Positions 17,290-27,679 of a DNA stretch of 64,000 bases are shown piece by piece. A model generated the notes under the pieces. That model saw only the letters and a program-made list of their open reading frames with translations, searched no databases and was not told the DNA's origin. A program made the translations under genes and the position numbers. This stretch comes from an uncultured Bacteroidales bacterium (GTDB lineage: Bacteria; Bacteroidota; Bacteroidia; Bacteroidales; Salinivirgaceae): assembly GCA_937981765.1 (NCBI GenBank), contig CALJOM010000011.1, positions 1-64,000 on the forward strand, written 5' to 3'. Position 1 is the first letter of the stretch; each line of letters begins with the position of its first letter.

Positions 17290-18079
17290 CAATTTTTTGT
17301 TTAAATGTTCATTTGCTTGTGAATTAAATTCAATGGGCATTGTATGGCTGTGGAAAAACACTCATAGGGTTATGGTGTTGGATAGTGGGTAAAAATTGTT
17401 AGTTTCGTAGAGAGAAATTTGGTGGTATAGGCCAAATTCAAAAAATCTTAACCGCAAAGAATCTGTTCTTTGGGAAGACAAACCGAAGTTCGGCTCCTTT
17501 TTTGCCCCTATGTTGTTGGGTCAATTCATTTTTGATGTACTATAACTAATTTTTTGCAGGCTTTCTTTAAATCATTTTCTTTGCCTCGGGGCATGTTCCT
17601 TTCTCGGCACTAATGAAACTCCTCGAAAGAGCTTTTGCCATTACCGTTTTTGGGGAGTTTTTTGGAAAGTTATCGGGAAACCTGTCTATAGCGCACTCGA
17701 GTATCGGTGAATCTATTACTCTATCACCAATCGTAGGACAATTGTACATTGGGGGTTAATCGGCAGTGAACTTCGTTTGGTTGAACTGGATTTAATTAAA
17801 TAACCTATATCTTTCCTTTTGGAAATATTGGTTGGTAATTCAGGAATGCTGATTATAAAATCTGAAAACATTTACCACTTGTTTCTTGTAGGAAATCCTC
17901 ATCAAGGTTATAGCCTACTTACCGAAAAAAGTTTCGAACAGCGCCGAGAGATTAAGTTTCCTTCCTTGGGGCAGAGTTTATCTGACCAGATTTAATTCTT
18001 GAAGCTGGTAATCGTTAAAAGAAGTAGCTTTCCGGTGCGAGGTCGTAGGGTGTATGTAACACGCGAAACAATAGGCTAA
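17290..18079. other. 790-base gap with possible decayed coding fragments
   Basis: No convincing gene. Two plus-strand open stretches look protein-like. One at 17613-17759 (48 codons from ATG, ending GQLYIGG) extends open upstream to about 17580. The other at 17846-17995 (49 codons, ending LGQSLSDQI) extends open to 17819. A minus-strand 60-codon frame overlaps the first (17567-17749). A 7-bp hairpin lies at 17455-17472, and a short hairpin followed by six T lies near 17481-17502. These may be remnants of a lost gene. Confidence 0.25.
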
Positions 18080-20113
18080 TTAATCCAATGAATTGCTCTG
18101 CGGGGCTTCATTCTTTTTTAGAACAATGGCTGATCGTGGCGGCAAATATACCAGAATTCCAAAGGTTTGTCTCTGGTCGGGAAGTTTTATGGGAAGCGTA
18201 AAGTAGGTTTGCGGTTCTTGGATTAGGCCAAATCCACCATAAAGGGGTGAATCGGTATTCAGAACCAGATGGTATTCGCCCGGATCGGTTTCGATGGGGA
18301 AATCTACTACCGGACGAGTTGGACTGAAATTGAAGATAAACAAAAGGTTTTTGCGTTTGAAGGCTAGGATTTGGTTCTCAATGTGTTCGTAAACTTTATA
18401 AGGATAATGTCCCTCCAGGGCATGATTTTGTTTCATAACTTCAATCATTGCCACATCAAAATCGGCCAGATAGTGGTATTTGAGCAATGTATCGTCGCGT
18501 AAGCTCCACTGTCGACGAGCATACCAATACGACCAGTTGTTTCCTTCCCTAGGGAAATCGATCCATTCCGGATGGCCAAATTCGTTCCCCATAAAATTGA
18601 GGTATCCGCCTCCGGAGCAAGCCAGGGTTATAAGGCGTATCATTTTATGAAGGGCAATACCTCTGTCCACAATTAGGCTGGGGAAGAGCTTGCTCATGTG
18701 GGTGTACATGTCGGCATCAATAAGGCGGAAAATTATGGTTTTATCACCCACAAGCGCCTGGTCGTGCGATTCGGCATAGCTTACAACTTTTTCTTCCAAT
18801 CGTTTATTGGTGAGTTGATAGTAGATATCGCCCACGTGCCAGGCTTCGTCGGGAAGTTCTTTGATAATCTTTATCCAATAGTCGGGGGTCCCCATGGCTA
18901 AACGGTAATCGAATCCCAGGCCTCCGTCGAGAACAGGAGTGGCAAGTCCGGGCATCCCGCTCATATCTTCGGCAATGGTTATGGCCGTGGGTTTTACCTG
19001 GTGAATCAATAGATTAGCCAGTGATAGGTAGACAATAGCATCTTCATCCTGATTGCCATTGTAATACATATTGTAATCGACGAAGTTGGATCCTAGACCG
19101 TGATCGTAATAAAGCATTGAAGTTACTCCATCGAAACGGAACCCGTCGAAATTGTACTCCTCGAGCCAGTATTTGCAGTTCGACAAGAGAAAATGCAGTA
19201 CGTTGTTTTTGCCGTAATCAAAGCATAGGGAATCCCAGGCAATGTGTTCTCTTCGTGGTCCATCGTGAAAATAGAGTGTTTTGCTGCCGTCGAATTCGCC
19301 AAGGCCCTCTTCGATGTTTTTTACACTGTGGGAGTGAACCAGATCCATAACTACGGCAAGTCCGTACTGGTGGGCAGTGTCGACAAGGAATTTCAGATCG
19401 TCGGCCGTTCCAAACCTCGACGAAACTGCGAAAAAGTTCGACACATGATAGCCAAACGATCCATAGTAAGGATGTTCCATGATTGCCATCAGTTGAATGG
19501 TATTGTAACCGGCCTTGGCTATCATTGGAATACGGTTATCGGCAAATTCGCGGAAGGTTCCCACGCGTTCTTCTTCTACGGCCATCCCAACATGGGCTTC
19601 ATAAATTAGAGGATAGGTTATTTTTGGCCCGTTGGTTTTTTTCCAACGGTAGGGCTTTAAAGGTGCATAAACCTGAGCGGCAAAGAGTTTGGTGTCGGGG
19701 TCTTGTATGGCATAGCGTATGTAAGAGGGAAGCCTTAAGCCCTGCCCATTTTCCCAGTGCATGGAAAGCTTGAATAATTGTCCGTGCTGGAGTTTATCGA
19801 TAGGAAGAATTAATTGCCAATCGCCATGATTATTGATGCGGGTTAGTTGATACTCGGGCGTTTCTCGCCATTGGTTAAAATCGCCTATGAGGTAAATGGC
19901 TGTCGCATTGGGGGCATGTTCTCTGAGATACCAGGAGTGTTTGTCGCGATGCAGTCCATAATAATGGTGCCCATTGGCAAAATCTATCAGTCGTTGTTCA
20001 GACCCGCATAGCTCAATAGCTTTGTTGAGCACTTTGTGAAATCTTCGTTCAATTACTTCACGATAGGGTCTAAGATAGGGGTCGTGTTCAATTATTTTAG
20101 GGCCTTGACTCAT
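18080..20113 (-). CDS. glgB: 1,4-alpha-glucan branching enzyme (GH13 with CBM48)
   Basis: A 677-residue enzyme that makes alpha-1,6 branches in glycogen. An N-terminal CBM48-type domain (about residues 50-160: HYYGLHRDK, YLIGDFNQW) precedes the GH13 barrel. The nucleophile Asp is in FDGFRFDGVTSM (about 329), the general acid Glu in IAEDMSG (about 380), and the third acid in ESHDQ (about 449). GNEFGHPEWIDFPREGNNWS and the overall length resemble the eukaryotic-type branching enzymes found in Bacteroidota rather than the longer enterobacterial GlgB. It follows the M1 peptidase gene by 19 bases. No other glycogen gene is nearby. Confidence 0.93.
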   Translation of the reverse strand: MSQGPKIIEHDPYLRPYREVIERRFHKVLNKAIELCGSEQRLIDFANGHHYYGLHRDKHSWYLREHAPNATAIYLIGDFNQWRETPEYQLTRINNHGDWQLILPIDKLQHGQLFKLSMHWENGQGLRLPSYIRYAIQDPDTKLFAAQVYAPLKPYRWKKTNGPKITYPLIYEAHVGMAVEEERVGTFREFADNRIPMIAKAGYNTIQLMAIMEHPYYGSFGYHVSNFFAVSSRFGTADDLKFLVDTAHQYGLAVVMDLVHSHSVKNIEEGLGEFDGSKTLYFHDGPRREHIAWDSLCFDYGKNNVLHFLLSNCKYWLEEYNFDGFRFDGVTSMLYYDHGLGSNFVDYNMYYNGNQDEDAIVYLSLANLLIHQVKPTAITIAEDMSGMPGLATPVLDGGLGFDYRLAMGTPDYWIKIIKELPDEAWHVGDIYYQLTNKRLEEKVVSYAESHDQALVGDKTIIFRLIDADMYTHMSKLFPSLIVDRGIALHKMIRLITLACSGGGYLNFMGNEFGHPEWIDFPREGNNWSYWYARRQWSLRDDTLLKYHYLADFDVAMIEVMKQNHALEGHYPYKVYEHIENQILAFKRKNLLFIFNFSPTRPVVDFPIETDPGEYHLVLNTDSPLYGGFGLIQEPQTYFTLPIKLPDQRQTFGILVYLPPRSAIVLKKNEAPQSNSLD

Positions 20114-20132
20114 AGTTTAATGGGTTTAGATT

Positions 20133-22058
20133 CTATTGCGAAACTATTCGTATAACGGTTGTTTTGCCAAATTCTTCATAAATTTTCAGCAGGTAAATAC
20201 CTTGGGGAACCGTAATTTCCACTTTGTGTTGGTTGGGTTGCATTTGAAAAATTAATTTCCCTGATAACGAATATAGTAAAATTTCGCGAAGTATTTTTTC
20301 GGACGAGAGTATTATTTTTTGATGCGAAGTAGGATTGGGATGTACTTTCACAGATTGGGAATTTAGCTCTTCAATAGAAACAAGTTGCCCTTGGGTAACA
20401 CTGTTGTATCTGGTGATAAGATGATAATCTGGATCGAACATTACGGAAGTGGGGACAAATTGGGTTTGGATTAAAAAGAGCTGGTTATTGTGGATGTTGT
20501 GGAGCCAGACAGTAGTGTCGCTGTTGGGGCGACTGATTTTAATGGGAATTTTCATTTCGAAAAAAGATACCGAGGTGTGCGACTGGGTTTGGTTAACTCG
20601 AAGGTAAACATAGGGGGCAGCGTATTGCCAAACAATGTTATAGGAGGGATATCCTTGATTATAAATCCAGTCGTTAAAAAAATCCACCAGGTTGGTGTCG
20701 GCGGCTTGTTCAAAATGTGCTTTCAATTGCGGGGTTCGGGCAAAGTTATTGATAAGATTTGGGTTGGTTAAATAATTTTTAATGGCTGCAAAAAAAACAC
20801 TGTCGCCAATTTGTTTTCGCAACATGTGAAGAACCATGGCTCCTTTATCGTAAACTAGACGGCTGTTGAATATTGTGTTTATGGAGGTGGTGTCGTAAAC
20901 GTATACCGAGCCGTCGGGAGCGGAGGTGATGTTGCTTATTCGTGTCATACGCCAGCTCTTGAATTGGGCCGGATAGAAGGTTTCGGTGTATAACCCTTCA
21001 CAGTATCTGGCAAAACTTTCATTGAGCCAAATATCCGACCAGCTACCACAGGTAATGTAATTTCCAAACCATTGGTGCGATAGTTCGTGCACAACTAGCA
21101 TTTCACCCAAATTGTACATAAAACTCATGGTTTGATGTTCCATTCCACCGCCCCAACCAAATTGGGCATGACCATATTTTTCGTTTCGGAAGGGATAGGG
21201 GATAAATTGCTGGCTAAAAAATACCATAGCATTATTGACATTAGTGCCGTTGGATTGCCATTCGTTTTGAGATTCCGGATAACAATAATCAACAATTAAA
21301 ACGGTTTCGCCCGTATGCAAGGTAACGGTTCGGGTTAGTTCAACATAATTGGTTACGGCAATGGCCACTAGATAAACGGCTATCGGGTGGCGGTGTTTCC
21401 AATGATAGGTAACTTGGTTGGCGTCGTAGGTAACCCCGTGTAAAATACCATTAGATGCGGCTTTATTTCCGGGTGTGGTGCGTATAATTATGTCGATACT
21501 ATCGGCTTTGTCGGTGAGATTGTTTTTGCAAGGCCACCAAGTGTAGGCTCCATAGGGTTCGCTTAAGGTCCAGATAATTCCGGCACCATTATGAGTGGTT
21601 TGTGCCCATGCCCCAAAACCTTGAGTTACCGGTGTTCCACTGTAGCGGATTTCCAGTGTTCCTAAGGTTGGGGGGGATAAGGTAGTTCCTACATTTACTG
21701 TAACCACATGATTCAGGCGTGTAAATGTTACGGGTTGATCATTCCAACGGATTTCTGAAATGACCATATTATCTCGCAGGTCAAACGTTAGAAACGATGT
21801 GGTGTTGGTGATTTGTATCCCTATGAAAACTGTCCCCGAAATGGCATTTACATTAGGATTTAGGGTCAAATCAAGAACATAGTGTTTTACATCGTACATG
21901 TTACCCGATATCGACAGCGGGGTTTGTAAAAACTTTTCAAGCCAGCGTGTCTTAGATTCTGTTTCGTCAACCTGCGAAATGGGTTGCGCTATCGAGAAAA
22001 AACAGCCAATTGTGAATTTCAATACCAAGGCAATAAAAAAAATATTCTGAGATTTCAT
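20133..22058 (-). CDS. M1 family aminopeptidase with T9SS sorting domain
   Basis: A 641-residue secreted zinc aminopeptidase. The signal peptide covers about residues 1-25. The N-terminal beta domain is followed by GGGMEHQTMSFM (the GxMEN-like substrate motif). The zinc site HELSHQWFGN (about residues 323-332) has the third ligand Glu in WLNESFARYCE. After the catalytic domain the last 75 residues form a type A sorting domain (VKVHPNPTSHQ, VPQGIYLLKI), so the enzyme is exported by the T9SS and placed on the surface or released. The C-terminal helical domain of cytosolic M1 enzymes is absent, as usual for this short secreted type. It is the first gene of a probable pair with glgB. Confidence 0.92.
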   Translation of the reverse strand: MKSQNIFFIALVLKFTIGCFFSIAQPISQVDETESKTRWLEKFLQTPLSISGNMYDVKHYVLDLTLNPNVNAISGTVFIGIQITNTTSFLTFDLRDNMVISEIRWNDQPVTFTRLNHVVTVNVGTTLSPPTLGTLEIRYSGTPVTQGFGAWAQTTHNGAGIIWTLSEPYGAYTWWPCKNNLTDKADSIDIIIRTTPGNKAASNGILHGVTYDANQVTYHWKHRHPIAVYLVAIAVTNYVELTRTVTLHTGETVLIVDYCYPESQNEWQSNGTNVNNAMVFFSQQFIPYPFRNEKYGHAQFGWGGGMEHQTMSFMYNLGEMLVVHELSHQWFGNYITCGSWSDIWLNESFARYCEGLYTETFYPAQFKSWRMTRISNITSAPDGSVYVYDTTSINTIFNSRLVYDKGAMVLHMLRKQIGDSVFFAAIKNYLTNPNLINNFARTPQLKAHFEQAADTNLVDFFNDWIYNQGYPSYNIVWQYAAPYVYLRVNQTQSHTSVSFFEMKIPIKISRPNSDTTVWLHNIHNNQLFLIQTQFVPTSVMFDPDYHLITRYNSVTQGQLVSIEELNSQSVKVHPNPTSHQKIILSSEKILREILLYSLSGKLIFQMQPNQHKVEITVPQGIYLLKIYEEFGKTTVIRIVSQ

Positions 22059-22291
22059 AGATTAACGTTAGGTTGGTAATTTGGGCTTAAATGTAAGGAA
22101 AATTTGGCATGAAATCCACAAGCATAATGGATAAATCCATCTAAAAACTTGTTGTAAAGCCTCCGGAAGGTTTTGTGAATTTGTGAGAAGTTAATTTATA
22201 TTCTTCAGAGCGGCGGCCCAAAGGATTGGCTTCTAAAAATCGTATTTCTAACCATAGTGAAACATTCATCAAAATTTGAATCAAAATCAGT

Positions 22292-22299
22292 ATCTTTGC
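22292..22299 (+). promoter_or_regulatory. Bacteroidetes -7 box of cysS-asnS
   Basis: TATCTTTG, an exact TAnnTTTG, 50 bases before the cysS ATG. The remaining gap from 22059 shows no gene. Confidence 0.5.
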
Positions 22300-22349
22300 C
22301 ATTAGTTTTTTTAAAAAAAAGGGTATAAAAGGTAATAACCGAAATCACA

Positions 22350-23834
22350 ATGAAGATTTTTCTTTACAATTCACTCACTCGATTAAAAGAAGAATTTCGG
22401 CCGCTGGTGGAAGGACATGTGGGGATGTACGTTTGCGGGCCTACGGTAAGTGGCGAAAGCCATTTAGGACATGCCCGACCCTACATTACTTTCGATTTGC
22501 TTTACCGACTTCTCATACAGTTGGGTTACAAGGTTCGCTATGTTCGTAATATTACCGACGCAGGTCATTTTGAGGAAGAGGGACGCGAGGGAGAAGATAA
22601 AATATCAACCAAAGCCGTGCTCGAAAAGCTCGAACCTATGGAACTGGTTACCAAATACACAAACCTGTTTCATTGGGCAATGCATCGGTTTAATAATCTC
22701 GACCCTAGCATCGAGCCCACGGCAACCGGACATATCATTGAGCAGATAGAGATGATAAAAAAAATTATTGCCGAAGGATATGCCTACGAAGTGAATGGAA
22801 ATGTATATTTCGATCTGAAAAAATACGCCGCCGATTTTGCTTCTAAAACGCCCTACGGAAAATTAAGCGGAAGAGTGTTGGAAGAAATGCTCGAAACTAC
22901 CCGCGATCTGGAGGGACAAGACGAAAAACGCAACAAAGCCGATTTTGCTCTGTGGAAAAGAGCCCCCAAAAAACACATTATGCGCTGGCCAAGTCCCTGG
23001 GGCGAAGGGTTTCCCGGATGGCACATCGAATGTTCGGCCATGAGTAAAAAATATCTCGGCGAACAATTCGACATTCATGGAGGCGGAATGGATTTGCAAT
23101 TCCCGCACCACGAAAGCGAGATAGCTCAAAGCAGCGTTTGTCATGGCGGAAAGCTGATGGCCCGTTATTGGATTCATAACAACATGATTACCATTAATGG
23201 CAAAAAAATGGGAAAAAGCTACAACAATGTAATCAAGCTCACCGAAATGTTTTCGGGGACTAATCCATTGTTGGAACAACCCTATCACCCAATGATTATC
23301 CGGTTTTTCATACTCCAAAGTCACTATCGAAGCACTCTCGATTTTAGTAACGAAGGATTAAAAGCTGCGGAAAAAGGATTGGAAAAGTTGATGCGTGCCT
23401 ACGCACGTATTGAAAAACTACCGGTTTCCTCCACAACAACATTCGACATTAACGCTTTTGAACAACAATGCTGGGAAGCCATTCTCGACGATTTGAACGC
23501 TCCGGTGATGATTGCCAATTTGTTTGAAGCCGTAAAATTTATCAACAGCGTTGCCGATGGAACCGAAACTATTTCTCCGGACGATAGAACAAAGCTAAAA
23601 ACCCTTTTTAAAACCTTTGTAGAAGATATTTTAGGCCTTTTACCAACAACAGGTGATAACTCGTTGCTCGACAAGGTTAATCAATTGGTAGCCATGTTGG
23701 TGGAGTTTCGTGCCAAAGCCCGCGCCAACAAAGACTACTCTACCAGCGATCAAATTCGCGACCAATTAGCAAACATAGGGATTGTGCTTAAGGATACCAA
23801 AAATGGTGTTGAATGGGAAATTAAAGATTTGTAA
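22350..23834 (+). CDS. cysS: Cysteinyl-tRNA synthetase
   Basis: A 494-residue class I aminoacyl-tRNA synthetase charging tRNA-Cys. The N-terminus has the zinc-site motif [19 protein letters not shown], including the HIGH-equivalent LGHA (about residues 27-45). WHIECSAMS and [18 protein letters not shown] carry further zinc ligands. [10 protein letters not shown] (about 283-292) is the KMSKS loop, here KMGKS. The C-terminal DALR-type helical domain is complete. asnS follows after 19 bases, so the two form an operon. Confidence 0.97.
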   Translation: MKIFLYNSLTRLKEEFRPLVEGHVGMYVCGPTVSGESHLGHARPYITFDLLYRLLIQLGYKVRYVRNITDAGHFEEEGREGEDKISTKAVLEKLEPMELVTKYTNLFHWAMHRFNNLDPSIEPTATGHIIEQIEMIKKIIAEGYAYEVNGNVYFDLKKYAADFASKTPYGKLSGRVLEEMLETTRDLEGQDEKRNKADFALWKRAPKKHIMRWPSPWGEGFPGWHIECSAMSKKYLGEQFDIHGGGMDLQFPHHESEIAQSSVCHGGKLMARYWIHNNMITINGKKMGKSYNNVIKLTEMFSGTNPLLEQPYHPMIIRFFILQSHYRSTLDFSNEGLKAAEKGLEKLMRAYARIEKLPVSSTTTFDINAFEQQCWEAILDDLNAPVMIANLFEAVKFINSVADGTETISPDDRTKLKTLFKTFVEDILGLLPTTGDNSLLDKVNQLVAMLVEFRAKARANKDYSTSDQIRDQLANIGIVLKDTKNGVEWEIKDL

Positions 23835-23853
23835 ACATAACAAACCTGATTAT

Positions 23854-25296
23854 ATGAAACGAATTGAAATTGCAACCCTAATACAATCCGAAGAATTTGG
23901 AAAAGAAGTTATCGTAATGGGCTGGGTTCGAACCGTAAGAATCAGCAAGAATGTAGCTTTTATAGCCCTAAACGACGGTTCGTGTCTGAAAAACGCTCAG
24001 ATAGTAGCCGATTTAAGCGTTATTGAACCCACGGTTTTCGATCGTATACATACCGGAACATCCCTGAAGATTGTGGGAAAATTGGTTGAATCCATAGGGA
24101 AAGAGCAAATAAATGAAGTGCACGCCACCGCTATCGACGTTTTGGGCGAAGCCAATCCAGACCATTATCCCATTCAGCCTAAAAAACATTCGCTCGAGTT
24201 TTTGCGCGAAAATGCCCATTTGCGCTTTCGCACCAACCTTTTCGGAGCCATTAACAGGGTGCGTCACCACATGATTTTTGCCATACACAAATACTTCAAC
24301 GACCGTGGATTCTACAACATTCACACTCCAATTATCACCGCCAGCGACTGTGAGGGGGCCGGAGAGATGTTCCATGTTACCACACTTAATCTGAACAACA
24401 TTCCCAAAACCCAAACCGGAGCCGTCGACTGGAGTCAGGATTTCTTTGGCCGAGAAACCAACCTAACGGTAAGCGGTCAGCTCGAAGCCGAATTGGCAGC
24501 TCTCGCATTATCGAAAGTTTACACCTTCGGGCCAACCTTCCGCGCCGAAAATTCTAATACAAGTCGTCACCTTGCCGAATTCTGGATGATTGAACCCGAA
24601 GTGGCTTTTTCCGATATCCACGACAACATGGACTTGGCCGAAGATATGCTCAAATATCTAGTTCAATACGCGTTAGACCATTGCGCCGAAGATATTGAGT
24701 TCCTCGAACAACGGCTTATCAATGAAGAAAAAAGCAAGCCGCAAAACGAACGTTCTACCATGACACTTCGCCAAAAACTCCGGTTTGTGCTCGATAACAC
24801 CTTTGAACGTCTTACCTATTCCGAGGCCATAGAAATCCTCAAAAACAGTCCCGACCAAAAGAAAAACAAATTTGTTTATCCTATCAAAGAGTGGGGAGCC
24901 GACCTGCAATCGGAACACGAGCGTTACCTGGTGGAAAAACATTTCAAAAAGCCAGTAATTCTCACCGACTATCCAAAAGAGATAAAAGCATTCTACATGA
25001 AACAAAATCCCGACGGGAAAACTGTTGCAGCCATGGATGTTTTGTTCCCGCAAATTGGTGAAATTATCGGAGGCTCCCAACGCGAAGAAAACTACGATAA
25101 ACTCCTCCAGCGTATCAATGAACTGGGTATGTCGAAAAAAACTCTATGGTGGTATCTCGATACCCGTCGGTTTGGAACGGTGGTGCACTCAGGATTTGGG
25201 CTTGGTTTTGAACGTCTGATGTTGTTTATCACCGGAATGGGCAACATACGCGATGTTATACCATTCCCACGCACTCCAAAATCGGCAGAGTTTTAA
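23854..25296 (+). CDS. asnS: Asparaginyl-tRNA synthetase
   Basis: A 480-residue class II synthetase charging tRNA-Asn. The start is ATG 23854 (MKRIEIATL); the open frame continues upstream into cysS but only as overlap. An N-terminal OB-fold anticodon-binding domain (about residues 15-110: [17 protein letters not shown]) is followed by the catalytic core. Motif 2 is [21 protein letters not shown] and motif 3 is [12 protein letters not shown]. The presence of asnS indicates direct charging of tRNA-Asn. Confidence 0.96.
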   Translation: MKRIEIATLIQSEEFGKEVIVMGWVRTVRISKNVAFIALNDGSCLKNAQIVADLSVIEPTVFDRIHTGTSLKIVGKLVESIGKEQINEVHATAIDVLGEANPDHYPIQPKKHSLEFLRENAHLRFRTNLFGAINRVRHHMIFAIHKYFNDRGFYNIHTPIITASDCEGAGEMFHVTTLNLNNIPKTQTGAVDWSQDFFGRETNLTVSGQLEAELAALALSKVYTFGPTFRAENSNTSRHLAEFWMIEPEVAFSDIHDNMDLAEDMLKYLVQYALDHCAEDIEFLEQRLINEEKSKPQNERSTMTLRQKLRFVLDNTFERLTYSEAIEILKNSPDQKKNKFVYPIKEWGADLQSEHERYLVEKHFKKPVILTDYPKEIKAFYMKQNPDGKTVAAMDVLFPQIGEIIGGSQREENYDKLLQRINELGMSKKTLWWYLDTRRFGTVVHSGFGLGFERLMLFITGMGNIRDVIPFPRTPKSAEF

Positions 25297-25437
25297 GAAC
25301 CCTTCTCCTGAAACCAATGGGCGTTTATCTCGTACAATTACAATGGCGGGAGGGATTATTTATTCCGAAATTTGCAGCGTTTATCATAAAACCGGGGCAA
25401 TTAATCACAAATTTTTTCAACCGTTCGCAAAACGTAG

Positions 25438-25445
25438 TATCTTTG
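25438..25445 (+). promoter_or_regulatory. Bacteroidetes -7 box of the HU/SPOR gene
   Basis: TATCTTTG, an exact TAnnTTTG, 16 bases before ATG 25462, leaving a very short leader. Confidence 0.5.
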
Positions 25446-25461
25446 AGAAAAACATAGGAAA

Positions 25462-26394
25462 ATGTACAGAAGGTTGAGTGAACATATAACTGAGTTACTG
25501 AAAAAACATTCCTGTGTTATAGTTCCGGGATTGGGAGGATTTGTAACCAACTATAAGCCTGCAGTTATTAATCACAAAACCGATATTTTTTCCCCTCCTT
25601 CGCTTGAGGTTGCTTTCAATACTGCCTTAACGCACAACGACGGGCTACTGCTGGAGAGCCTAAGCAAGTATGAGAAGTGCACACTTGCAGAGGCAGAAAC
25701 AAAGTTAAACCAAGCAATAACTGCCCTTAGAAGAGAGCTTTTTACTAATGGTTCTGTTGAGTTAGAGGGGCTTGGCCTGCTATATCTTGATAAGAATTTG
25801 AATATCAATTTTAGGTCGGCTTTAAAGGCAAATTTGCATCCTCAAAGCTTTGGCCTGAAAAGTTTCAGGCTTCCATCTATAAAAAACCGCCGTCAGTCGG
25901 CAACGTACGAGTTTGAATATATGACCAGAGAGAAAAACAACCGCAGTTTAGTGGCAAGCGTTGTGGCCGCCTCTATTGTTGTAGTATTAGGATTAGCCAT
26001 TCTTATTAACGATAAAATCAGCCCCCATAAATCTCAGGAAGCGTCAATGGTAACAGTTACCGAAAGCTCACCGGCATCATCAGAAGCCGGGGTGAAGAAA
26101 TCCGGTTTTGCCGAAATAAGTACATCGAAAAAGCAGGCTTTATTTTATTCCGGAAATGACGACCCTGTAGAGTATCATATCATAGCCGGAAGTTTTAACA
26201 ATAGGGCTGCAGCGGAAAAGGTTCTTACCACCTTCTCCGGCGAGGGAATGCATGCAACTATTCTGGAAGATGCTCATAAATACAGGATCTCCATTTATTC
26301 ATCTTCCGACAAGTACGAAGCCCTCCGACAGCTCGATTTTTATCGCCTTACAGTTAGCAAAGATCTGTGGCTTCTTAAGCGTAATCCTAATTAG
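25462..26394 (+). CDS. HU-like/SPOR domain membrane protein
   Basis: A 310-residue protein with three parts. The first about 140 residues match the paired HU-related domains known from Bacteroidota (HU-CCDC81 type: IVPGLGGFVTNYKPA, FTNGSVELEGLGLLYL). One membrane helix follows at about 173-192. After a linker, a SPOR domain at about 233-305 (YHIIAGSFNNRAAAEKVL) is a fold that binds denuded peptidoglycan glycans. By topology the HU-like part is cytoplasmic and SPOR periplasmic. A role at the division site is inferred from SPOR; the HU-like part may bind DNA or protein. It is a single gene with its own promoter and a likely terminator at 26478-26506. Confidence 0.85.
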   Translation: MYRRLSEHITELLKKHSCVIVPGLGGFVTNYKPAVINHKTDIFSPPSLEVAFNTALTHNDGLLLESLSKYEKCTLAEAETKLNQAITALRRELFTNGSVELEGLGLLYLDKNLNINFRSALKANLHPQSFGLKSFRLPSIKNRRQSATYEFEYMTREKNNRSLVASVVAASIVVVLGLAILINDKISPHKSQEASMVTVTESSPASSEAGVKKSGFAEISTSKKQALFYSGNDDPVEYHIIAGSFNNRAAAEKVLTTFSGEGMHATILEDAHKYRISIYSSSDKYEALRQLDFYRLTVSKDLWLLKRNPN

Positions 26395-26477
26395 AGAAAC
26401 ATTTTTCCGAATTTTCTCTTGATGAGTATATTGTTTTAAAAAAAACGGATTGGGTGTTGAACTTAATTCGGAAAGGA

Positions 26478-26506
26478 GAGCCTTTAAATAACAGGCTCCG
26501 TCTTTT
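26478..26506 (+). terminator. Probable terminator of the HU/SPOR gene
   Basis: GAGCCT (26478-26483) pairs with AGGCTC (26493-26498) across a nine-base loop, followed by a T-rich run. It also overlaps the 3' remnant of the GH114-like pseudogene on the other strand. Confidence 0.4.
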
Positions 26507-27442
26507 AATGATACAAAAAATAATAAGCTTCAACATTGACGAGGTAGGCACCGTCGAAACCTGCATCGATTATCTTTTTCAACTATGAATCGGAGTTGCC
26601 GTAGATAATGTTTTGCCATTCCGAGTTCCAGAATTCAAACCAAAACTCATTGTCGTAGCCCTAGTAAGGTTTTTTATCCAACGGGATCTGGATAGGTTCC
26701 AGCTATTTTGCCAATAGTATCGGAATATTTCGGCTGCGCCAGTGTTAATATAACAAATTACCAACCTTGTAGACCCGTTCGGTTTATGCTTAAGTTGATT
26801 AACTTGGGCTGGAGAGAGAGCCGTGCCTTTAAAAAAAAGGTCAATAAGAATACGATCGTAATTAGTTGCGGCTATGGCATTCAACATTTCCTGAGCTGTA
26901 GAAAAGTTGTCGTAGCTTATTAAGTATAAATAGTTTAGGGCTGCAGAAATGGAAGATATGGGATTGGGGTTGTTGTTGGGCATTTCGGTAGGAATCAGCT
27001 TATAATGATAGTTATCACCGGTTCGCACAAAGCAAATAAACCCTTCGTTGCTATTTCGGGCTATGGCATCGGTTACATTGACGTTTTGAGAGACAAACTC
27101 TGAAACCATTACTTTTTTGGTTGCTTTACGTTGCTGCAACATGCCTAAGCGTTTGTTGTCAGGGGCGAAAGAGCCGTTGTAGAATAGTTCTTCAAGGCTA
27201 ATTGCATCGATTGCCGACATGTAGGCTGTATGCGGTCCGTTTCCCGGTTCAATTTGGTTAAAGGCCAGTTCTATTCGGTTTTGAGGAACGATTAAAAAGT
27301 TTGGATTCAACGTTCGGGCGTAGGCTGAAATGTTTGCTACAAACTCCTGCATTTTTCTGGCCACATTTTCGAAGGGGTCTTCCTTGGAGCAGCGGGCGAA
27401 AATAACAATTAATCCCAAGGCTAAAATGGCGATGTTTTTCAT
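26505..27442 (-). pseudogene. GH114/TM1410-like lipoprotein gene with several lesions
   Basis: The gene starts at 27442 with a lipoprotein-like signal (MKNIAILALG...FARC). It encodes a protein of the TM1410/GH114 (endo-alpha-1,4-polygalactosaminidase-like) family, with ILIDLFFKGTALSPAQVNQL, RLVICYINTGAAEIFRYYW and SRWIKN. The frame read by simple translation ends at 26579 with an unrelated tail. Shifting frame in the T6 run at 26670-26675 (A6 on the coding strand) restores a family-like sequence: KKPY, stop, GYDNEFWFEFWNSEWQNIIYGNSDS, stop, LKKIIDAGFDGAYLVNVEAYYFLYH. The stops are TAG at 26661-26663 and TAG at 26583-26585. The usual Asp of AYLDNVE is Val (26538-26540). One frameshift, two stops and a lost key residue mark a true pseudogene. 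Confidence 0.8.
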
Positions 27443-27451
27443 AATGGTTAA

Positions 27452-27664
27452 ATTTTCAGCCGAAGAATATACCCGTCTGACGTATATTTTAAGAGGGAGT
27501 TTTCTCTGACGGTGTCAGTGGGTTCTGTCGATATCTCCCAATTGCTACATAGAATTTATGGAGTTTTCGGGTTCGAAGGTTATCATCGTGTTGGCATAGG
27601 TTATACAAGGTATTTCGGTTTGTCTAATGGAATAAAAAATGGATTACATGATATCTCGAACTAA
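27452..27664 (+). other. Open frame of 70 codons without ATG, possible gene remnant
   Basis: The plus frame is open from 27452 to TAA at 27662-27664 and reads like a protein (SVDISQLLHRIYGVF, RVGIGYTRYFGLSNG), with the Gly/Tyr/Phe pattern of an outer-membrane strand region. No ATG is present; a GTG lies near 27510. It lies between two pseudogenes and may be a remnant. No family is recognised. Confidence 0.2.
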
Positions 27665-27679
27665 AATTCTGCTCAGGAA

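Noticed and set aside
17567-17749. 60-codon minus-strand ORF
   Set aside because: No ribosome site or family, and it overlaps an equally plausible plus-strand frame; described only within the intergenic entry.
22152-22175. Small hairpin in the gap before cysS as a regulatory element
   Set aside because: Seven weak pairs including a G-T, no T run worth the name and no gene upstream on the plus strand; probably chance.
23782-23853. Upstream start of asnS inside cysS
   Set aside because: The ATG at 23854 gives the canonical N-terminus of the OB-fold domain; the extension is only the cysS C-terminal region in another frame.
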